Below, piece by piece: positions 1-8,667 of a stretch of DNA of 40,956 nucleotides. Both the position numbers and the translations under genes were made by a program. Below the pieces are notes generated by a model that was not told where the DNA came from, searched no databases, and worked only from the letters and a program-made list of their open reading frames with translations. This DNA is from Alphaproteobacteria bacterium (GTDB lineage: Bacteria; Pseudomonadota; Alphaproteobacteria; RF32; CAG-239). Numbering within the stretch: position 1 is the first letter of the stretch; each line of letters starts with the position of its first letter. The DNA lies in NCBI GenBank assembly GCA_017484225.1, contig JAFUTN010000016.1:1-40956 (forward strand). Reading direction: 5' to 3'.

Positions 1-77
1 AAGATGAGACATCGTGAATTTTTACCCGATTATTTGGGTAATGTTTGTTTCCCCGATTGTATTTTTTGGTTGGGGAG

Positions 78-183
78 ATTGTGGTGTATGTTCAGGCATT
101 TATGCTAAAGGCCACAATAGTCATTTAAACCTATATGATTTCTGAACTCTCCGACCGTCCTTTGAGGCGGATTTTTTATTTTT
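78..183 (+). promoter_or_regulatory. Structured 5' leader with terminator-like hairpin before the LRR_5 gene
   Basis: The leader holds short inverted repeats: GCAT/ATGC (96-105), TCAT/ATGA (121-138) and GTTCAG/CTGAAC (90-95 with 142-147). A competing pairing is ATTGTGG (78-84) with CCACAAT (112-118). A hairpin CCGTC/GGCGG (155-170) is followed by a T-rich tract (171-183), like an intrinsic terminator, only about 27 nt before the ATG. The word TTTCTGAAC (139-147) lies 71 nt before the start codon; the other LRR_5 gene has the same word 68 nt before its start, followed by a similar hairpin and T-tract. This suggests an attenuator or other cis-regulatory RNA. The promoter is not visible and may lie outside the window. 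Confidence 0.5.
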
Positions 184-209
184 AAAATTTTGCTTAAAGG
201 AGAAGAATA

Positions 210-983
210 ATGAAAAAAATTGTGTTGATATTGGGGATAATTTTCTATTCCGGTGTAGTGGTGGCAAATAATCCGAGCGGAACTTGCGGCACAAACTGTA
301 ATTGGACAATAGAAGATGGCGTTTTGCAAATTTTGGGAAAAGAAAACGGGAAAATGGATGATTATATATATGGCAAAAATTTTGACACACCATGGCTTAA
401 GTATAAAGAAGAAATCAAAACGATTAAAGTTACCGATTTAGACACTATCGGACTAAATGCTTTTTTGGGATTAACAAATGTAAAGAATGCAGACATTTCT
501 GATGGATTAAAAAAGATAAGCGGAAGTTCATTTCATTATAATGATTTGGAAGCTATTGTTGTTCCGGATTCCGTTACATATATCGGCACCAATGCTTTTG
601 CCGGAAACTATAGATTAAAATCAATTATAATTCCGGATTCTATTGTTAGTATTGAACATGGCGGATTTTATGGTATACCTTCCCAAACTGCTGTTATATG
701 TAAAGGAAAATGCGAAGAAATCCGTAAAATATTAACAGAATCCGGCTATAGTGGTAAATTGTATTTAGCAGACAGCACACAATGCACGGGGAGCAATTAT
801 TATTGGACCGGTGGTATGTGTAATAATCGCCCGACCGACGGAAGTATGATAGAATGTGATGAAGGGTGGTATGCTACCAATAAAGATGTGTGTGAAAAAA
901 TCAAACTTCGCTACACCATACCGGAAGCAGATGAAGCGACAAGCAACGACAATGAAAATATGATTGAGTGGATTTTTGAGTAA
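210..983 (+). CDS. Secreted BspA-like leucine-rich repeat (LRR_5) protein
   Basis: The 257-residue protein begins with a typical signal peptide (KK then a hydrophobic stretch, likely cleavage after VVVA near residue 19). A BspA-type entry segment follows (WTIEDGVLQILG, then GKMDDY), then LRR_5 units with the recurrent pattern of IxxNAF and IxIPDSxxxI (about residues 70-160). A Cys-containing region comes next (about 185-230) and then a C-terminal tail ending NENMIEWIFE. The tail is nearly identical to that of the LRR_5 protein at 13027-13839, whereas the repeats have diverged. LRR_5 proteins are usually surface-exposed and bind host or microbial ligands; function here is unknown. The start is supported by the SD AAAGGAG about 7 nt upstream. 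Confidence 0.8.
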   Translation: MKKIVLILGIIFYSGVVVANNPSGTCGTNCNWTIEDGVLQILGKENGKMDDYIYGKNFDTPWLKYKEEIKTIKVTDLDTIGLNAFLGLTNVKNADISDGLKKISGSSFHYNDLEAIVVPDSVTYIGTNAFAGNYRLKSIIIPDSIVSIEHGGFYGIPSQTAVICKGKCEEIRKILTESGYSGKLYLADSTQCTGSNYYWTGGMCNNRPTDGSMIECDEGWYATNKDVCEKIKLRYTIPEADEATSNDNENMIEWIFE

Positions 984-992
984 AAAAATATC

Positions 993-1222
993 CATTGTCA
1001 TCTTGCACCCCGAGCGGAAGAAAACACCCCACCGTCATCTTTATGGGGATTCCCACGTCGCTACGCTCCTCGGAATGACCATAAGGTAGGAAACGTCATT
1101 GCGAGGGAGTGAAACGACCATAAGGTATGGAGTGTCATTGCGAGGGAGTGAAACGACCGTCGCAATCTCCTTGAACCCCGAACGGGGATTTAGCTAATCG
1201 CTCAACCCCTCAAGATGACAGT
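993..1222. repeat. Intergenic palindromic repeat cluster (left copy)
   Basis: Positions 1046-1107 carry, on the minus strand, the same 61-bp unit that is tandemly repeated at 40715-40956: arms of the type GTCATTCCGAGGAG and CTCCCTCGCAATGAC around a GCGTAGCGACGTGG core, with the spacer CGTTTCCTACCTTAT. Two shorter GTCATTGCGAGGGAG copies follow at 1094 and 1134. Degraded TCATCTTG and CAAGATGACA ends lie near 995 and 1210. The cluster fills the space between the LRR_5 gene and the 3' end of lnt. No gene or classical terminator is seen in it. Related palindromic repeats are widespread in bacterial intergenic DNA. Confidence 0.8.
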
Positions 1223-1282
1223 GAAATTTTTAATTTGCCGAGATTATCTATTATCGCTCTGCTATTCCGCAAATAACAAGAC

Positions 1283-2821
1283 CTATTTTCCCCTCGTAAT
1301 AACAGAAAAAATAAAGCCGAGCAACATCATCCCACCTGATGTCAGTAAAAGAATCCAATGTCCGAACTTGCCAAACAACGTGCCATGCGCCATAGACAAC
1401 GGAACTTTTGCATCCGCAATACCGCGTTCATTTAAAGGAATTTGTGTCATAACTTGTCCGTATGCCGAAATCACCGCACTAATACCGCTGTTTGCACTGC
1501 GCACAATATTTATCCCCTCCTCTATTGCCCGCATCTGCGCCGCAGCCAAATGCTGATAAGGTCCGGAGCTTATTCCGTACCATCCGTCATAAGTCAGTAA
1601 AATCATCCATTTTGGCTTGTTTTCTTTGCGCACAACGTTATCGGAAAAAATTATTTCATAACATATCAGCGGTGCAAATTCGGCAAAGCCGTCCGGAATA
1701 ATGGTCTGATATTTAACTCCGCGCCCGAACTCGGCAACCATATTGGTAAGCGGATGCACAAAGTCAGGCAAAACCGAGCGAAACGGAATATATTCCCCAA
1801 AAGGAACAAGATGATTTTTGGAATACAACTCAACAACTTGACCGGCAGAATTTATTAAAGCCAAAGAATTATACAACTTGTAATCATACCCGCTCGGCAA
1901 GAATTCACGACGTAACATTCCGCTCACTAAATAACCGTTTTCCGGCACAACCTCTGCCACTTGTCTCATATAACCGCGTTCGTAGGTTAAATCAAACGGC
2001 GAAGCTGTTTCGCCCCACACCACGAAGTTTATTCCGCTGAGAGATTGTTCTTTTGTTAATTCAATGTGTTGTTTAAGTTCATTTTCTGCTCGTTCAAAAC
2101 TATGTTCTGCCGTTTGTTCAATACTCGGCTGAACCAGACGAACGCTGACATTTTCGGCAGATTCAAAATTTGTCGGCAACACATTTTTGCCGTAGGCATA
2201 CAGAGCAAACAGCGGCAAAACCAGACCTCCGAAACTTAACAGTAAATTTTTTTTATTTTGTTTCAATAAAAACATTGCCGGAAAGCAAAAAACACAAGCT
2301 AAAATCGCCGAAAGCCCGTATGTTCCGAAAATAGCCAAGCCCTGCGGCAACTTATCATCAAACAGCAAAATTGATGAAAGCGGATTCCACGGAAATCCGG
2401 TGCAAAACCAACTGCGAACCCATTCTGCAGATATTCCCCACATTGCGCCGAAAAACAACATTTTAGAAATATCCGAGCGCAAAAATTTGCATTTTACCGC
2501 CATTGCCGGCAACACGGTAAACATCCCGAAAAAAGCACCATTTAAAAACAATGTTATCGGATAAAGCCAACCGGTATGCTGCCAATCTATCAACAAAGCA
2601 TTTCCAATCCAATAAAAACCGCCGGCAAAAAAACCGAAACCAAACCAATAACCGCACGCGGCCGCTGTTTTTAATCCGTTTTGCTTTAACAACAACACAT
2701 AATACAACGAAAATACAAGCGGAGCCATCCAAAAATAAAAATACGGAGGCAATGCCGCACACAACAACAAGCCCAAAATGAGAGCCGAGGTTTTATGATA
2801 TTTTATCGCCGCTTCAATCAT
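1283..2821 (-). CDS. lnt: Apolipoprotein N-acyltransferase Lnt
   Basis: This inner-membrane enzyme transfers an acyl chain from phospholipid to the N-terminal cysteine of apolipoproteins, the last step of lipoprotein maturation. The 512-residue length is normal. Several hydrophobic helices (about residues 12-210) precede a nitrilase-like domain with the expected triad: Glu in VVWGETASP (about E271), Lys in YSKNHLVPFGEY (about K335) and Cys in LICYEIIF (about C387). A final hydrophobic helix lies at about 485-505. It is the last gene of the miaB-phoH-ybeY-lnt run, 12 bp after ybeY. In many alphaproteobacteria a CorC-type gene sits between ybeY and lnt; it is absent here. Lgt, the first enzyme of the pathway, is at 20582-21391. 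Confidence 0.95.
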   Translation of the reverse strand: MIEAAIKYHKTSALILGLLLCAALPPYFYFWMAPLVFSLYYVLLLKQNGLKTAAACGYWFGFGFFAGGFYWIGNALLIDWQHTGWLYPITLFLNGAFFGMFTVLPAMAVKCKFLRSDISKMLFFGAMWGISAEWVRSWFCTGFPWNPLSSILLFDDKLPQGLAIFGTYGLSAILACVFCFPAMFLLKQNKKNLLLSFGGLVLPLFALYAYGKNVLPTNFESAENVSVRLVQPSIEQTAEHSFERAENELKQHIELTKEQSLSGINFVVWGETASPFDLTYERGYMRQVAEVVPENGYLVSGMLRREFLPSGYDYKLYNSLALINSAGQVVELYSKNHLVPFGEYIPFRSVLPDFVHPLTNMVAEFGRGVKYQTIIPDGFAEFAPLICYEIIFSDNVVRKENKPKWMILLTYDGWYGISSGPYQHLAAAQMRAIEEGINIVRSANSGISAVISAYGQVMTQIPLNERGIADAKVPLSMAHGTLFGKFGHWILLLTSGGMMLLGFIFSVITRGK

Positions 2822-2833
2822 TTTGCAAAATCC

Positions 2834-3361
2834 TTAATCGCAAAAATCTTTATATGGATTCTCTATGCCCAACTGCGCTAAAATTTCCGTTTCATAGCCT
2901 TCCATAACTTTGGCTTCGTCTTCCTCTATATGGTCAAACCCCAAAATATGCAGCAACCCGTGCGCCAACAAATGACAATAGTGATTTTTAAGGCTGATAC
3001 TTTCAATTTGCGCTTCCTTGTCCATTGTTTCAAAAGCAATAATGATATCACCCAATTCAACCGAACCGAACAATTCGGATTCGTCGGCAAAATCACGATA
3101 ATCAACATTAGCAAAACTTAAAACATTGGTTGGTTTATCCATCCCGCGAAAATCACGATTCAAGGTGTGCACTTGCTCATCATCACTCAGACAAACATTA
3201 ACACTTACTTCTTTATCCGCCGGCAAAAAATCAAGCCCGCCGCGCGCACCTACATAAGCAAAGACCGTATCTTTAACTTGTTCGGAAACTTTCTCAATAT
3301 CCGCTATATTTGCAATCCATCGCTCGTCGGCAATATCAAGATTCAGCTTGCATATTTTCAT
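2834..3361 (-). CDS. ybeY: Endoribonuclease YbeY
   Basis: YbeY is a metal-dependent endoribonuclease needed for 16S rRNA 3'-end maturation and ribosome quality control. The 175-residue protein has the signature zinc site HGLLHILGFDH (His134, His138, His144) and the upstream family segments TLNRDFRGMDKPTNVLSF and GDIIIA. The first 26 nt overlap the 3' end of phoH, implying translational coupling in this operon. The N-terminus is slightly longer than in many homologues. No key residue is missing. Confidence 0.95.
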   Translation of the reverse strand: MKICKLNLDIADERWIANIADIEKVSEQVKDTVFAYVGARGGLDFLPADKEVSVNVCLSDDEQVHTLNRDFRGMDKPTNVLSFANVDYRDFADESELFGSVELGDIIIAFETMDKEAQIESISLKNHYCHLLAHGLLHILGFDHIEEDEAKVMEGYETEILAQLGIENPYKDFCD

Positions 3362-4322
3362 ATTCTTCTTGCACTTTTCTGTTTTTTTCTTCGTATGCTT
3401 TAACTATTTTGGCAACCAATCCGTGACGAACAACGTCATTTGCATTAAACGTTACCGAACTTATGTTATCCACATCCCGCAATGTATTCAGAGCATCACG
3501 CAAACCGGAAACTACACCGCGCGGCAAATCAACCTGACTCAAATCGCCGTTCACCACCATACGAGAATTTTCGCCCAAGCGGGTTAAAAACATTTTCATT
3601 TGCATCGGAGTTGTATTTTGGGCCTCATCCAAAATAATGAATGAGTTTGAAAGCGTGCGCCCGCGCATAAATGCCAGCGGTGCAATTTCAATTTCTCCCA
3701 AAGCCAACTTTTTATCAACTTGTTCTGCCGGCAGCATTTCATACAAAGCATCATACAACGGACGAAGATACGGATCTACTTTTTCCTTCAAATCACCGGG
3801 TAAAAATCCCAAATTTTCACCGGCTTCCACCGCCGGACGCGACAAAATGATTTTATCAATATTTCCTTCCAACATCATTGCCACCGCCAAAGCAACCGCC
3901 AAATATGTTTTACCCGTTCCGGCAGGTCCCAAACCGAACACAAGCTCATTTTTCATCATTTCTTGAATATATTTCGCCTGTGTTGCCGAGCGCGGATAGA
4001 TATAGCGCTTTTTAGTCTTCAAAACAATATCATTCAGATTTTGCTTTTCTTCATCATTATGGACATCGGAACTCATACGTGCCGCAGCTTTAACCTCCTG
4101 CTCACCGACTTCAATTCCTCTGCTTGCCTTATCATACAAAATATCAATAGCGGCTTTTGTGTTTTCCACATCATTCGGAGAACCCTTAATCGTAATTTGA
4201 TTACCGAAACTCAAAATTTCAACATTCATCATTTTCTCCAGCAGGCGCAAATTTGCATCAGCCTCACCCACCAGATGTTGCATAAGTTGATTGTTATACA
4301 ATTCAAAAGTAATTTCAGCCAT
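3336..4322 (-). CDS. phoH: PhoH-like ATPase
   Basis: The 328-residue protein has an N-terminal KH-like region (about 1-75), a Walker A motif GPAGTGKT (132-139) and a Walker B FIILDEAQN (about 228-236), followed by MVVNGDLSQVDLP, all typical of the PhoH/YbeZ family. These cytosolic ATPases are genetically and physically linked to YbeY and are thought to assist rRNA processing; the exact reaction is not settled. The gene sits between miaB (1 nt gap) and ybeY (26-nt overlap), the conserved order. The name reflects family membership, not phosphate regulation. Confidence 0.93.
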   Translation of the reverse strand: MAEITFELYNNQLMQHLVGEADANLRLLEKMMNVEILSFGNQITIKGSPNDVENTKAAIDILYDKASRGIEVGEQEVKAAARMSSDVHNDEEKQNLNDIVLKTKKRYIYPRSATQAKYIQEMMKNELVFGLGPAGTGKTYLAVALAVAMMLEGNIDKIILSRPAVEAGENLGFLPGDLKEKVDPYLRPLYDALYEMLPAEQVDKKLALGEIEIAPLAFMRGRTLSNSFIILDEAQNTTPMQMKMFLTRLGENSRMVVNGDLSQVDLPRGVVSGLRDALNTLRDVDNISSVTFNANDVVRHGLVAKIVKAYEEKNRKVQEEYENMQAES

Positions 4323-4323
4323 C

Positions 4324-5658
4324 TTAAATCTCCTTTCCGCTCAAAGAATTGGTGGTGGCAGATGTCACCTTAACCTCAATAATTTTGTTTATGTTATCAT
4401 CTTTTGTTTCAACATGCAAGTTTTGCATATACGGAGTGCGCCCGATTAATTGTCCTTTATGCCGCCCTTTTTGCTCCAACAAAACCGGCATCACTTTACC
4501 GACACATTCCTGATTAAACTTTGTTTGATAGTCAAACAGCAAATCTTGTAAAACCGCCAAACGCTCTTTTTTAACCTTTTCTTCCACCTGATTTTCCATT
4601 ACGGCGGCAGGAGTTCCGGCACGACGACTGTATTTAAACGAAAAAGCCTGAATGTATTTGATTTTATTCACTATTTCCAATGTTTTCGCAAAATCGTCAT
4701 CTGTTTCTCCCGGAAATCCGACAATAAAGTCAGATGACATCCTTAAATCCGGATTCGCTTTTTGCAGTTTTTCCACCACTTTCAAATAATCTCCGGATGT
4801 ATGCCTTCTGTTCATAGCTTTTAAAATTCTATCCGAACCGGATTGAATCGGCAAATGCAGATACGGCATCAATATAGCAATATCTTTGTGACAGGCTATT
4901 AAATCATCATCAACATCTGCCGGATATGAGGTGGTATATCTGATACGTTTCAACCCGTCAATTTCTGCCACTCTGCGCAATAAGTATGCCAGATTACGTT
5001 CTTTTCCGTTTTCATCTTCTCCATGATAAGAGTTAACATTTTGTCCCAGCAAATTCAGCTCCAAAGTTCCGCCGGCAACCAATCGTCTGGCCTCGGTCAA
5101 AACCTGTGCCACCGGACGAGAATATTCTGCACCTCTGGTATACGGCACAACACAATATGTGCAAAAATTGTTGCATCCTTCCTGCACCGCCAAAAACGAA
5201 CAAGCTCCCTGCGACTTGTTTTCCGGCAAAAAATCAAACTTGCTGTCTGCCGGAAATTCCGTATTAATCACCGATTCTTTTGCATTTTTGTTTTCTATAT
5301 CATGCAATATTCCGGCAATTTTATGATACATCAACGGCCCGACGGCAAAATTAACATACGGAGCACGTTTAACTATCTGTTCATCTTCAGCTTGAACAAC
5401 ACATCCGGCAACACCGATAATGGTTTGTTTTCCCTGCTCGGCCCGTTCTAATTGTATCAGATGAGCTCTGCCTAAATCAGAAAACAGTTTTTCTGCTGCT
5501 TTTTCTCTGATGTGGCAAGTATTAAACAAAACAATATCCGCATCTTTTTGACACAAAGTTTCTTCATACCCCTGATTTTTCAACATATCGGCAATTCTGG
5601 AAGAATCATAAACATTCATCTGGCAACCGTAAGTTTTAATAAAATATTTTTTAGACAC
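4324..5658 (-). CDS. miaB: tRNA-2-methylthio-N6-isopentenyladenosine(37) synthase MiaB
   Basis: MiaB is a radical-SAM methylthiotransferase that adds a methylthio group to i6A37 of tRNAs reading UNN codons. The N-terminal UPF0004 domain has Cys12 (in KTYGCQMN), Cys48 and Cys86, which bind the auxiliary cluster. The radical SAM motif CNNFCTYC gives Cys162, Cys166 and Cys169. A TRAM domain occupies the last ~65 residues. Length (444) is normal. The start codon is GTG, with an AAGGA motif about 10 nt upstream. It is the first gene of the miaB-phoH-ybeY-lnt operon and is divergent from the TerB-like gene. Confidence 0.95.
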   Translation of the reverse strand: MSKKYFIKTYGCQMNVYDSSRIADMLKNQGYEETLCQKDADIVLFNTCHIREKAAEKLFSDLGRAHLIQLERAEQGKQTIIGVAGCVVQAEDEQIVKRAPYVNFAVGPLMYHKIAGILHDIENKNAKESVINTEFPADSKFDFLPENKSQGACSFLAVQEGCNNFCTYCVVPYTRGAEYSRPVAQVLTEARRLVAGGTLELNLLGQNVNSYHGEDENGKERNLAYLLRRVAEIDGLKRIRYTTSYPADVDDDLIACHKDIAILMPYLHLPIQSGSDRILKAMNRRHTSGDYLKVVEKLQKANPDLRMSSDFIVGFPGETDDDFAKTLEIVNKIKYIQAFSFKYSRRAGTPAAVMENQVEEKVKKERLAVLQDLLFDYQTKFNQECVGKVMPVLLEQKGRHKGQLIGRTPYMQNLHVETKDDNINKIIEVKVTSATTNSLSGKEI

Positions 5659-5739
5659 TGTTTTCTATTCCTTAAAATCATACTCAATATTATTTATATC
5701 TACGCTAAAGCCGATTTTTTTTCAAATGTTTTTTTCTTG

Positions 5740-5768
5740 TTGCAATATGACAATAAAAATTCTAACAT
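5740..5768 (+). promoter_or_regulatory. Sigma70-type promoter for the TerB-like gene
   Basis: TTGCAA (5740-5745), 17 bp, TAACAT (5763-5768), about 31 nt before the SD/start of the gene at 5806. It lies in the divergent spacer shared with miaB. Predicted by eye from the -35/-10 pattern. Confidence 0.5.
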
Positions 5769-5805
5769 AACTACAGATATTTCCGTGTAAAGGAGATTAA
5801 AAAAA

Positions 5806-6249
5806 ATGTCCGATTTTCATAATACACTCCCGTCTTATTTGGACAATGCCGCTCCGGACGAAAAACAAGCATTTTTTCACGCTCTGATTTGCTTGGCTTA
5901 TGCCGACGGTAATTGTGATGAAGATGAACTTGCATACATAACCGAAGCCGCAAAAGTCCGGAAAATGGAAAACATTGCAAAACTTTTGCAGCCGAAAACA
6001 ACTGCCGAATTGCTGACTGAACTTGAAGTGATAAAAAACAAACATTTGGCCATGGAACTTATTCGTGAAATGTGTGCATTGGCTCATGTGGACAGTGAAC
6101 TTTCGGATTCGGAAACTCTTTTAATCGGCAAAGTCGGCTTAAAGCTCGGTCTTTCACTGGATAAAATAGAACAAATCAGTAATTGGGTAATTGACCGCAT
6201 TATTTGGCAGGAACAGGCAAAAATAATTTTTGAGGAGAACGAGAAATGA
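5806..6249 (+). CDS. TerB-like (DjlA N-terminal-type) helical protein
   Basis: The 147-residue all-helical protein has two copies of the TerB pattern: LICLAYADGNCDEDELAYI (about 27-45) and MCALAHVDSELSDSETLLI (about 87-105), each an Ala/Asp-rich helix followed by acidic residues and a Glu. TerB-family domains occur in tellurite-resistance loci and in many membrane- or chaperone-associated proteins; their biochemical role is unclear. No signal peptide or membrane segment is seen. The start has an AAAGGAG SD. The stop overlaps the next gene by 4 nt (ATGA), so the two are probably translated together and may act together. Confidence 0.7.
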   Translation: MSDFHNTLPSYLDNAAPDEKQAFFHALICLAYADGNCDEDELAYITEAAKVRKMENIAKLLQPKTTAELLTELEVIKNKHLAMELIREMCALAHVDSELSDSETLLIGKVGLKLGLSLDKIEQISNWVIDRIIWQEQAKIIFEENEK

Positions 6250-7154
6250 TACCTTATGAAAATAATCCTCACTTTGACATCATTTACGGTTCCGTCAAAA
6301 ATTGTTTCGGAGACATTTCCGATTCTCAGGCGGCAACAATTTTACGAGAAGTGGTGTTGGCTCCGGACGAATTTGTGATTGACTGCGGCAAAGAACAAAT
6401 ATCCCGCCGCGAGGTTGTGCAAAGGCTTGCCGACTACACGGTTGAAAAATACCGCAATAAAGACAAAAAGCTTGCTTATGCCGAATTATTGGATAAAGCC
6501 GCCGAAATAATAAAACACACCAATGACGGATTTATCAGCGAAGAAGATGCTCGCGAGCGCTCTGATTTTATGGATAAAATCACCAAACAGGAATTTGAAC
6601 ATTTTGCAGCACTGGCAATTTTGCGAATTATTCACGAAGAAGAATATCACGAATTACGTCACGAGATTTTATTTCAACTGCAACGTTTGCGGGAAATAAA
6701 TGATTTAATCCGCAAATATACCCGAGGAGAAGTCAATTCAAAAGTTTCGCAAAGAGAATATGAAAGCGCCTTACCTATTTATAAAATGCTTAAATCGTTG
6801 AAAACTCTCGGATACGGATATACTTTAAGCCTGAAAGAAAGAATAAGTTTAGGAATCAATCATGATGATGACGAAGATTTAGACAGTGACTACGCATACG
6901 AAAATTGGATAAAGTTACTGATGCTCTTACAACTGAGACACGAACAAAATATCAATGCGGCAACAGTAACAAACTCAATCAATGATTTGTGCCATGCAGA
7001 CGAAAAAGTCGGTCACGCCTCCACAATTTTGGATGATATTAATGAACAAATTTCCGAATTAAGGGGTACATTAAAGAAAAGAAGGTTTGACAAATCACGT
7101 TTTAATATGCTAGAAGAAGTTTATAACAGTGATAATCGTCACTATATTGGATAA
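6246..7154 (+). CDS. Unrecognised acidic helical protein, partner of TerB-like gene
   Basis: I do not recognise this 302-residue protein. It is rich in charged residues and predicted helices, with no signal peptide or membrane segment. About 115-165 is a heptad-like stretch (EFEHFAALAILRIIHEEE onward). A very acidic patch DDDEDLDSD lies near residues 207-215. About 255-285 is another helix with coiled-coil character. Its start codon overlaps the TerB-like stop (ATGA), the tightest coupling in this operon, so a shared function is likely. The next gene (yggT-like) begins 14 nt later. A distant extra TerB-like domain cannot be excluded by eye. Confidence 0.55.
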   Translation: MIPYENNPHFDIIYGSVKNCFGDISDSQAATILREVVLAPDEFVIDCGKEQISRREVVQRLADYTVEKYRNKDKKLAYAELLDKAAEIIKHTNDGFISEEDARERSDFMDKITKQEFEHFAALAILRIIHEEEYHELRHEILFQLQRLREINDLIRKYTRGEVNSKVSQREYESALPIYKMLKSLKTLGYGYTLSLKERISLGINHDDDEDLDSDYAYENWIKLLMLLQLRHEQNINAATVTNSINDLCHADEKVGHASTILDDINEQISELRGTLKKRRFDKSRFNMLEEVYNSDNRHYIG

Positions 7155-7168
7155 GGAGAAAAGTATAA

Positions 7169-7489
7169 ATGGGTATTATCGGTTTATTTTTGATGCCGCT
7201 GTTGGACATTTTGGGTTTGGTTATCAGCCTTTATTTTAAGGTTGTTGTTGTTGATGTTGTTTTGTATTGGATGCTGCAATATAAGCTGATTACCATACAC
7301 AACAAGTATGCCGAAAAATTTATGGAAATTTTGAAAGCGGTTACGGAACCGGTTTATAAGGCAATTCGCAAAAAAGTTGCTCCGGTATCCGGAATAGATG
7401 TGGCTCCGTATGTGTTGTTGGTTGCAATCGCCTTTTTAGGCTCGTTTGTAACTCATTTGAGCCGCTGGATTGAGCAATATATGCAATAA
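7169..7489 (+). CDS. YggT family membrane protein
   Basis: A 106-residue inner-membrane protein with an N-terminal hydrophobic segment (about 3-35), an amphipathic middle (WMLQYKLITIHNKYAEKF) and a second segment (about 79-97). The pattern PVYKAIRKKVAPVSGIDVAP matches the YggT consensus in which a Pro-rich loop and an IDxxP motif precede the second helix. YggT proteins are linked to osmotic/ion homeostasis, cell division or envelope organisation in different bacteria; the molecular role is unsettled. It overlaps the DUF167 gene by one base (TAATG), the usual yggT-yggU order. SD AAGGAG lies upstream. Confidence 0.8.
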   Translation: MGIIGLFLMPLLDILGLVISLYFKVVVVDVVLYWMLQYKLITIHNKYAEKFMEILKAVTEPVYKAIRKKVAPVSGIDVAPYVLLVAIAFLGSFVTHLSRWIEQYMQ

Positions 7490-7809
7490 TGAGTTTTTTT
7501 GAACGCTACAAAACAGGTTATCTTTTACGAATAAAACTGACTCCGAGCGCCGGAGAAAATTTTGTCGGCCGCGGAGTTTGTTGCTGTTCGGATAACAAAG
7601 AATATCTTAAAGCAAGCGTGGTAAGTGTTCCCGAAAAAGGAAAAGCCAATAAGGAACTGCTGAAAATCTTGTCCAAAGAATTACATATAGCCAAAAGTTT
7701 GCTCAACATTATCAGCGGAGAAACCGAACACCGGAAAAAAATATATATAGATGTTGAGCAAAAAAATGACTTTGAAGAAAAACTGAATTTGCTGAAAAAG
7801 GAAAAGTGA
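7489..7809 (+). CDS. DUF167 / YggU (UPF0235) family protein
   Basis: A 106-residue soluble protein with the family pattern RIKLTPSAGENFVGRG near the N-terminus and VSVPEKGKANKELLKILSKEL (split here as VSVPEKGKANKELL and KILSKEL) followed by IISGETEHRKKI. This Lys/Asn-rich helix followed by a GxxxRxK turn is diagnostic for DUF167. Biochemical function is unknown. It is coupled to yggT by a TAATG junction, and folD follows 4 nt after its stop. Confidence 0.85.
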   Translation: MSFFERYKTGYLLRIKLTPSAGENFVGRGVCCCSDNKEYLKASVVSVPEKGKANKELLKILSKELHIAKSLLNIISGETEHRKKIYIDVEQKNDFEEKLNLLKKEK

Positions 7810-7813
7810 CAGA

Positions 7814-8659
7814 ATGCGTGCAAAATTGATAAACGGAAAAGAAATGGCTGAAAACATAAAAATCAGCTTAAAAAAACAAATATCCGAATTTGCCTACCCT
7901 CCCCAATTAGCCATTGTGATGGTAGGTAATGATGATGCCAGTGCCGTTTATGTGCGGAACAAACAAAAGGCAGCGGCTCAAATAGGAATGGTCTCGCATT
8001 TTCACCATTTGGATGAAGATATAAGAGAAGAAGAAGTTATAAAAATTATTCAACAGCTTAATGAAGACAGTGAGGTAAACGGAATTATTGTGCAACTTCC
8101 GTTGCCCAAGCATTTGAATACTCACAATATCATCAATTCAATTTCACCTTTCAAAGATGTTGACGGTTTTCACCCGATTAATACCGGAATGTTGCAAAAC
8201 AATCAACAGCCGTATTTTGTTGCCGCAACTCCGCTCGGTATCATGAAAATGCTGAACGGTATATACTCTGATTTAAGCGGAAAAAGTGTAACAATAATCG
8301 GGGCTTCAATGATTGTCGGCCGCCCGTTGGCAACTCTTTTGCTGAATCAAGGTTGCACCGTCAGTATCACACACTCACAAACAAAAAATATTAAGCAATA
8401 CACGGGAACTGCCGACATTGTAATCAGTGCCTGCGGCGTGGCTAATCTGGTTAAACAAGATTGGATAAAGGCCGGTGCAGTATTGATTGATGTAGGTATC
8501 AATCGCACGAAAGAAGGAAAATTGTGCGGAGATATAGATTTTGAGGATGTTAAAGACAAAGCCTTTGCCATAACTCCGGTTCCGGGGGGAGTTGGTCCGA
8601 TGACAGTAGCAATGTTGCTGCTGAATACCGTAAATGCATATATTCTGCAAAGAGGTTAG
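7814..8659 (+). CDS. folD: Bifunctional methylenetetrahydrofolate dehydrogenase/cyclohydrolase FolD
   Basis: FolD interconverts 5,10-methylene-, methenyl- and 10-formyl-tetrahydrofolate using NADP, feeding purine, formyl-Met-tRNA and thymidylate synthesis. The 281-residue length is typical. The catalytic Lys is in YVRNKQKA (Lys50), with Gln94 in VQLPLP, Asp117 in DVDGFHP, and the C-terminal motif TPVPGGVGPMT. Two usual motifs are altered: the family PCTP reads AATP (138-141 region), and the GRSxxVGxP dinucleotide loop reads GASMIVGRP. These might affect cofactor preference, but the enzyme appears intact. It lies in a tight plus-strand cluster with the iminopeptidase 8 nt downstream. Confidence 0.93.
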   Translation: MRAKLINGKEMAENIKISLKKQISEFAYPPQLAIVMVGNDDASAVYVRNKQKAAAQIGMVSHFHHLDEDIREEEVIKIIQQLNEDSEVNGIIVQLPLPKHLNTHNIINSISPFKDVDGFHPINTGMLQNNQQPYFVAATPLGIMKMLNGIYSDLSGKSVTIIGASMIVGRPLATLLLNQGCTVSITHSQTKNIKQYTGTADIVISACGVANLVKQDWIKAGAVLIDVGINRTKEGKLCGDIDFEDVKDKAFAITPVPGGVGPMTVAMLLLNTVNAYILQRG

Positions 8660-8667
8660 CACAAAAG

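Noticed and set aside
1215..1556. Plus-strand open frame opposite lnt
   Set aside because: It is antisense to a well-supported gene and has no recognisable features.
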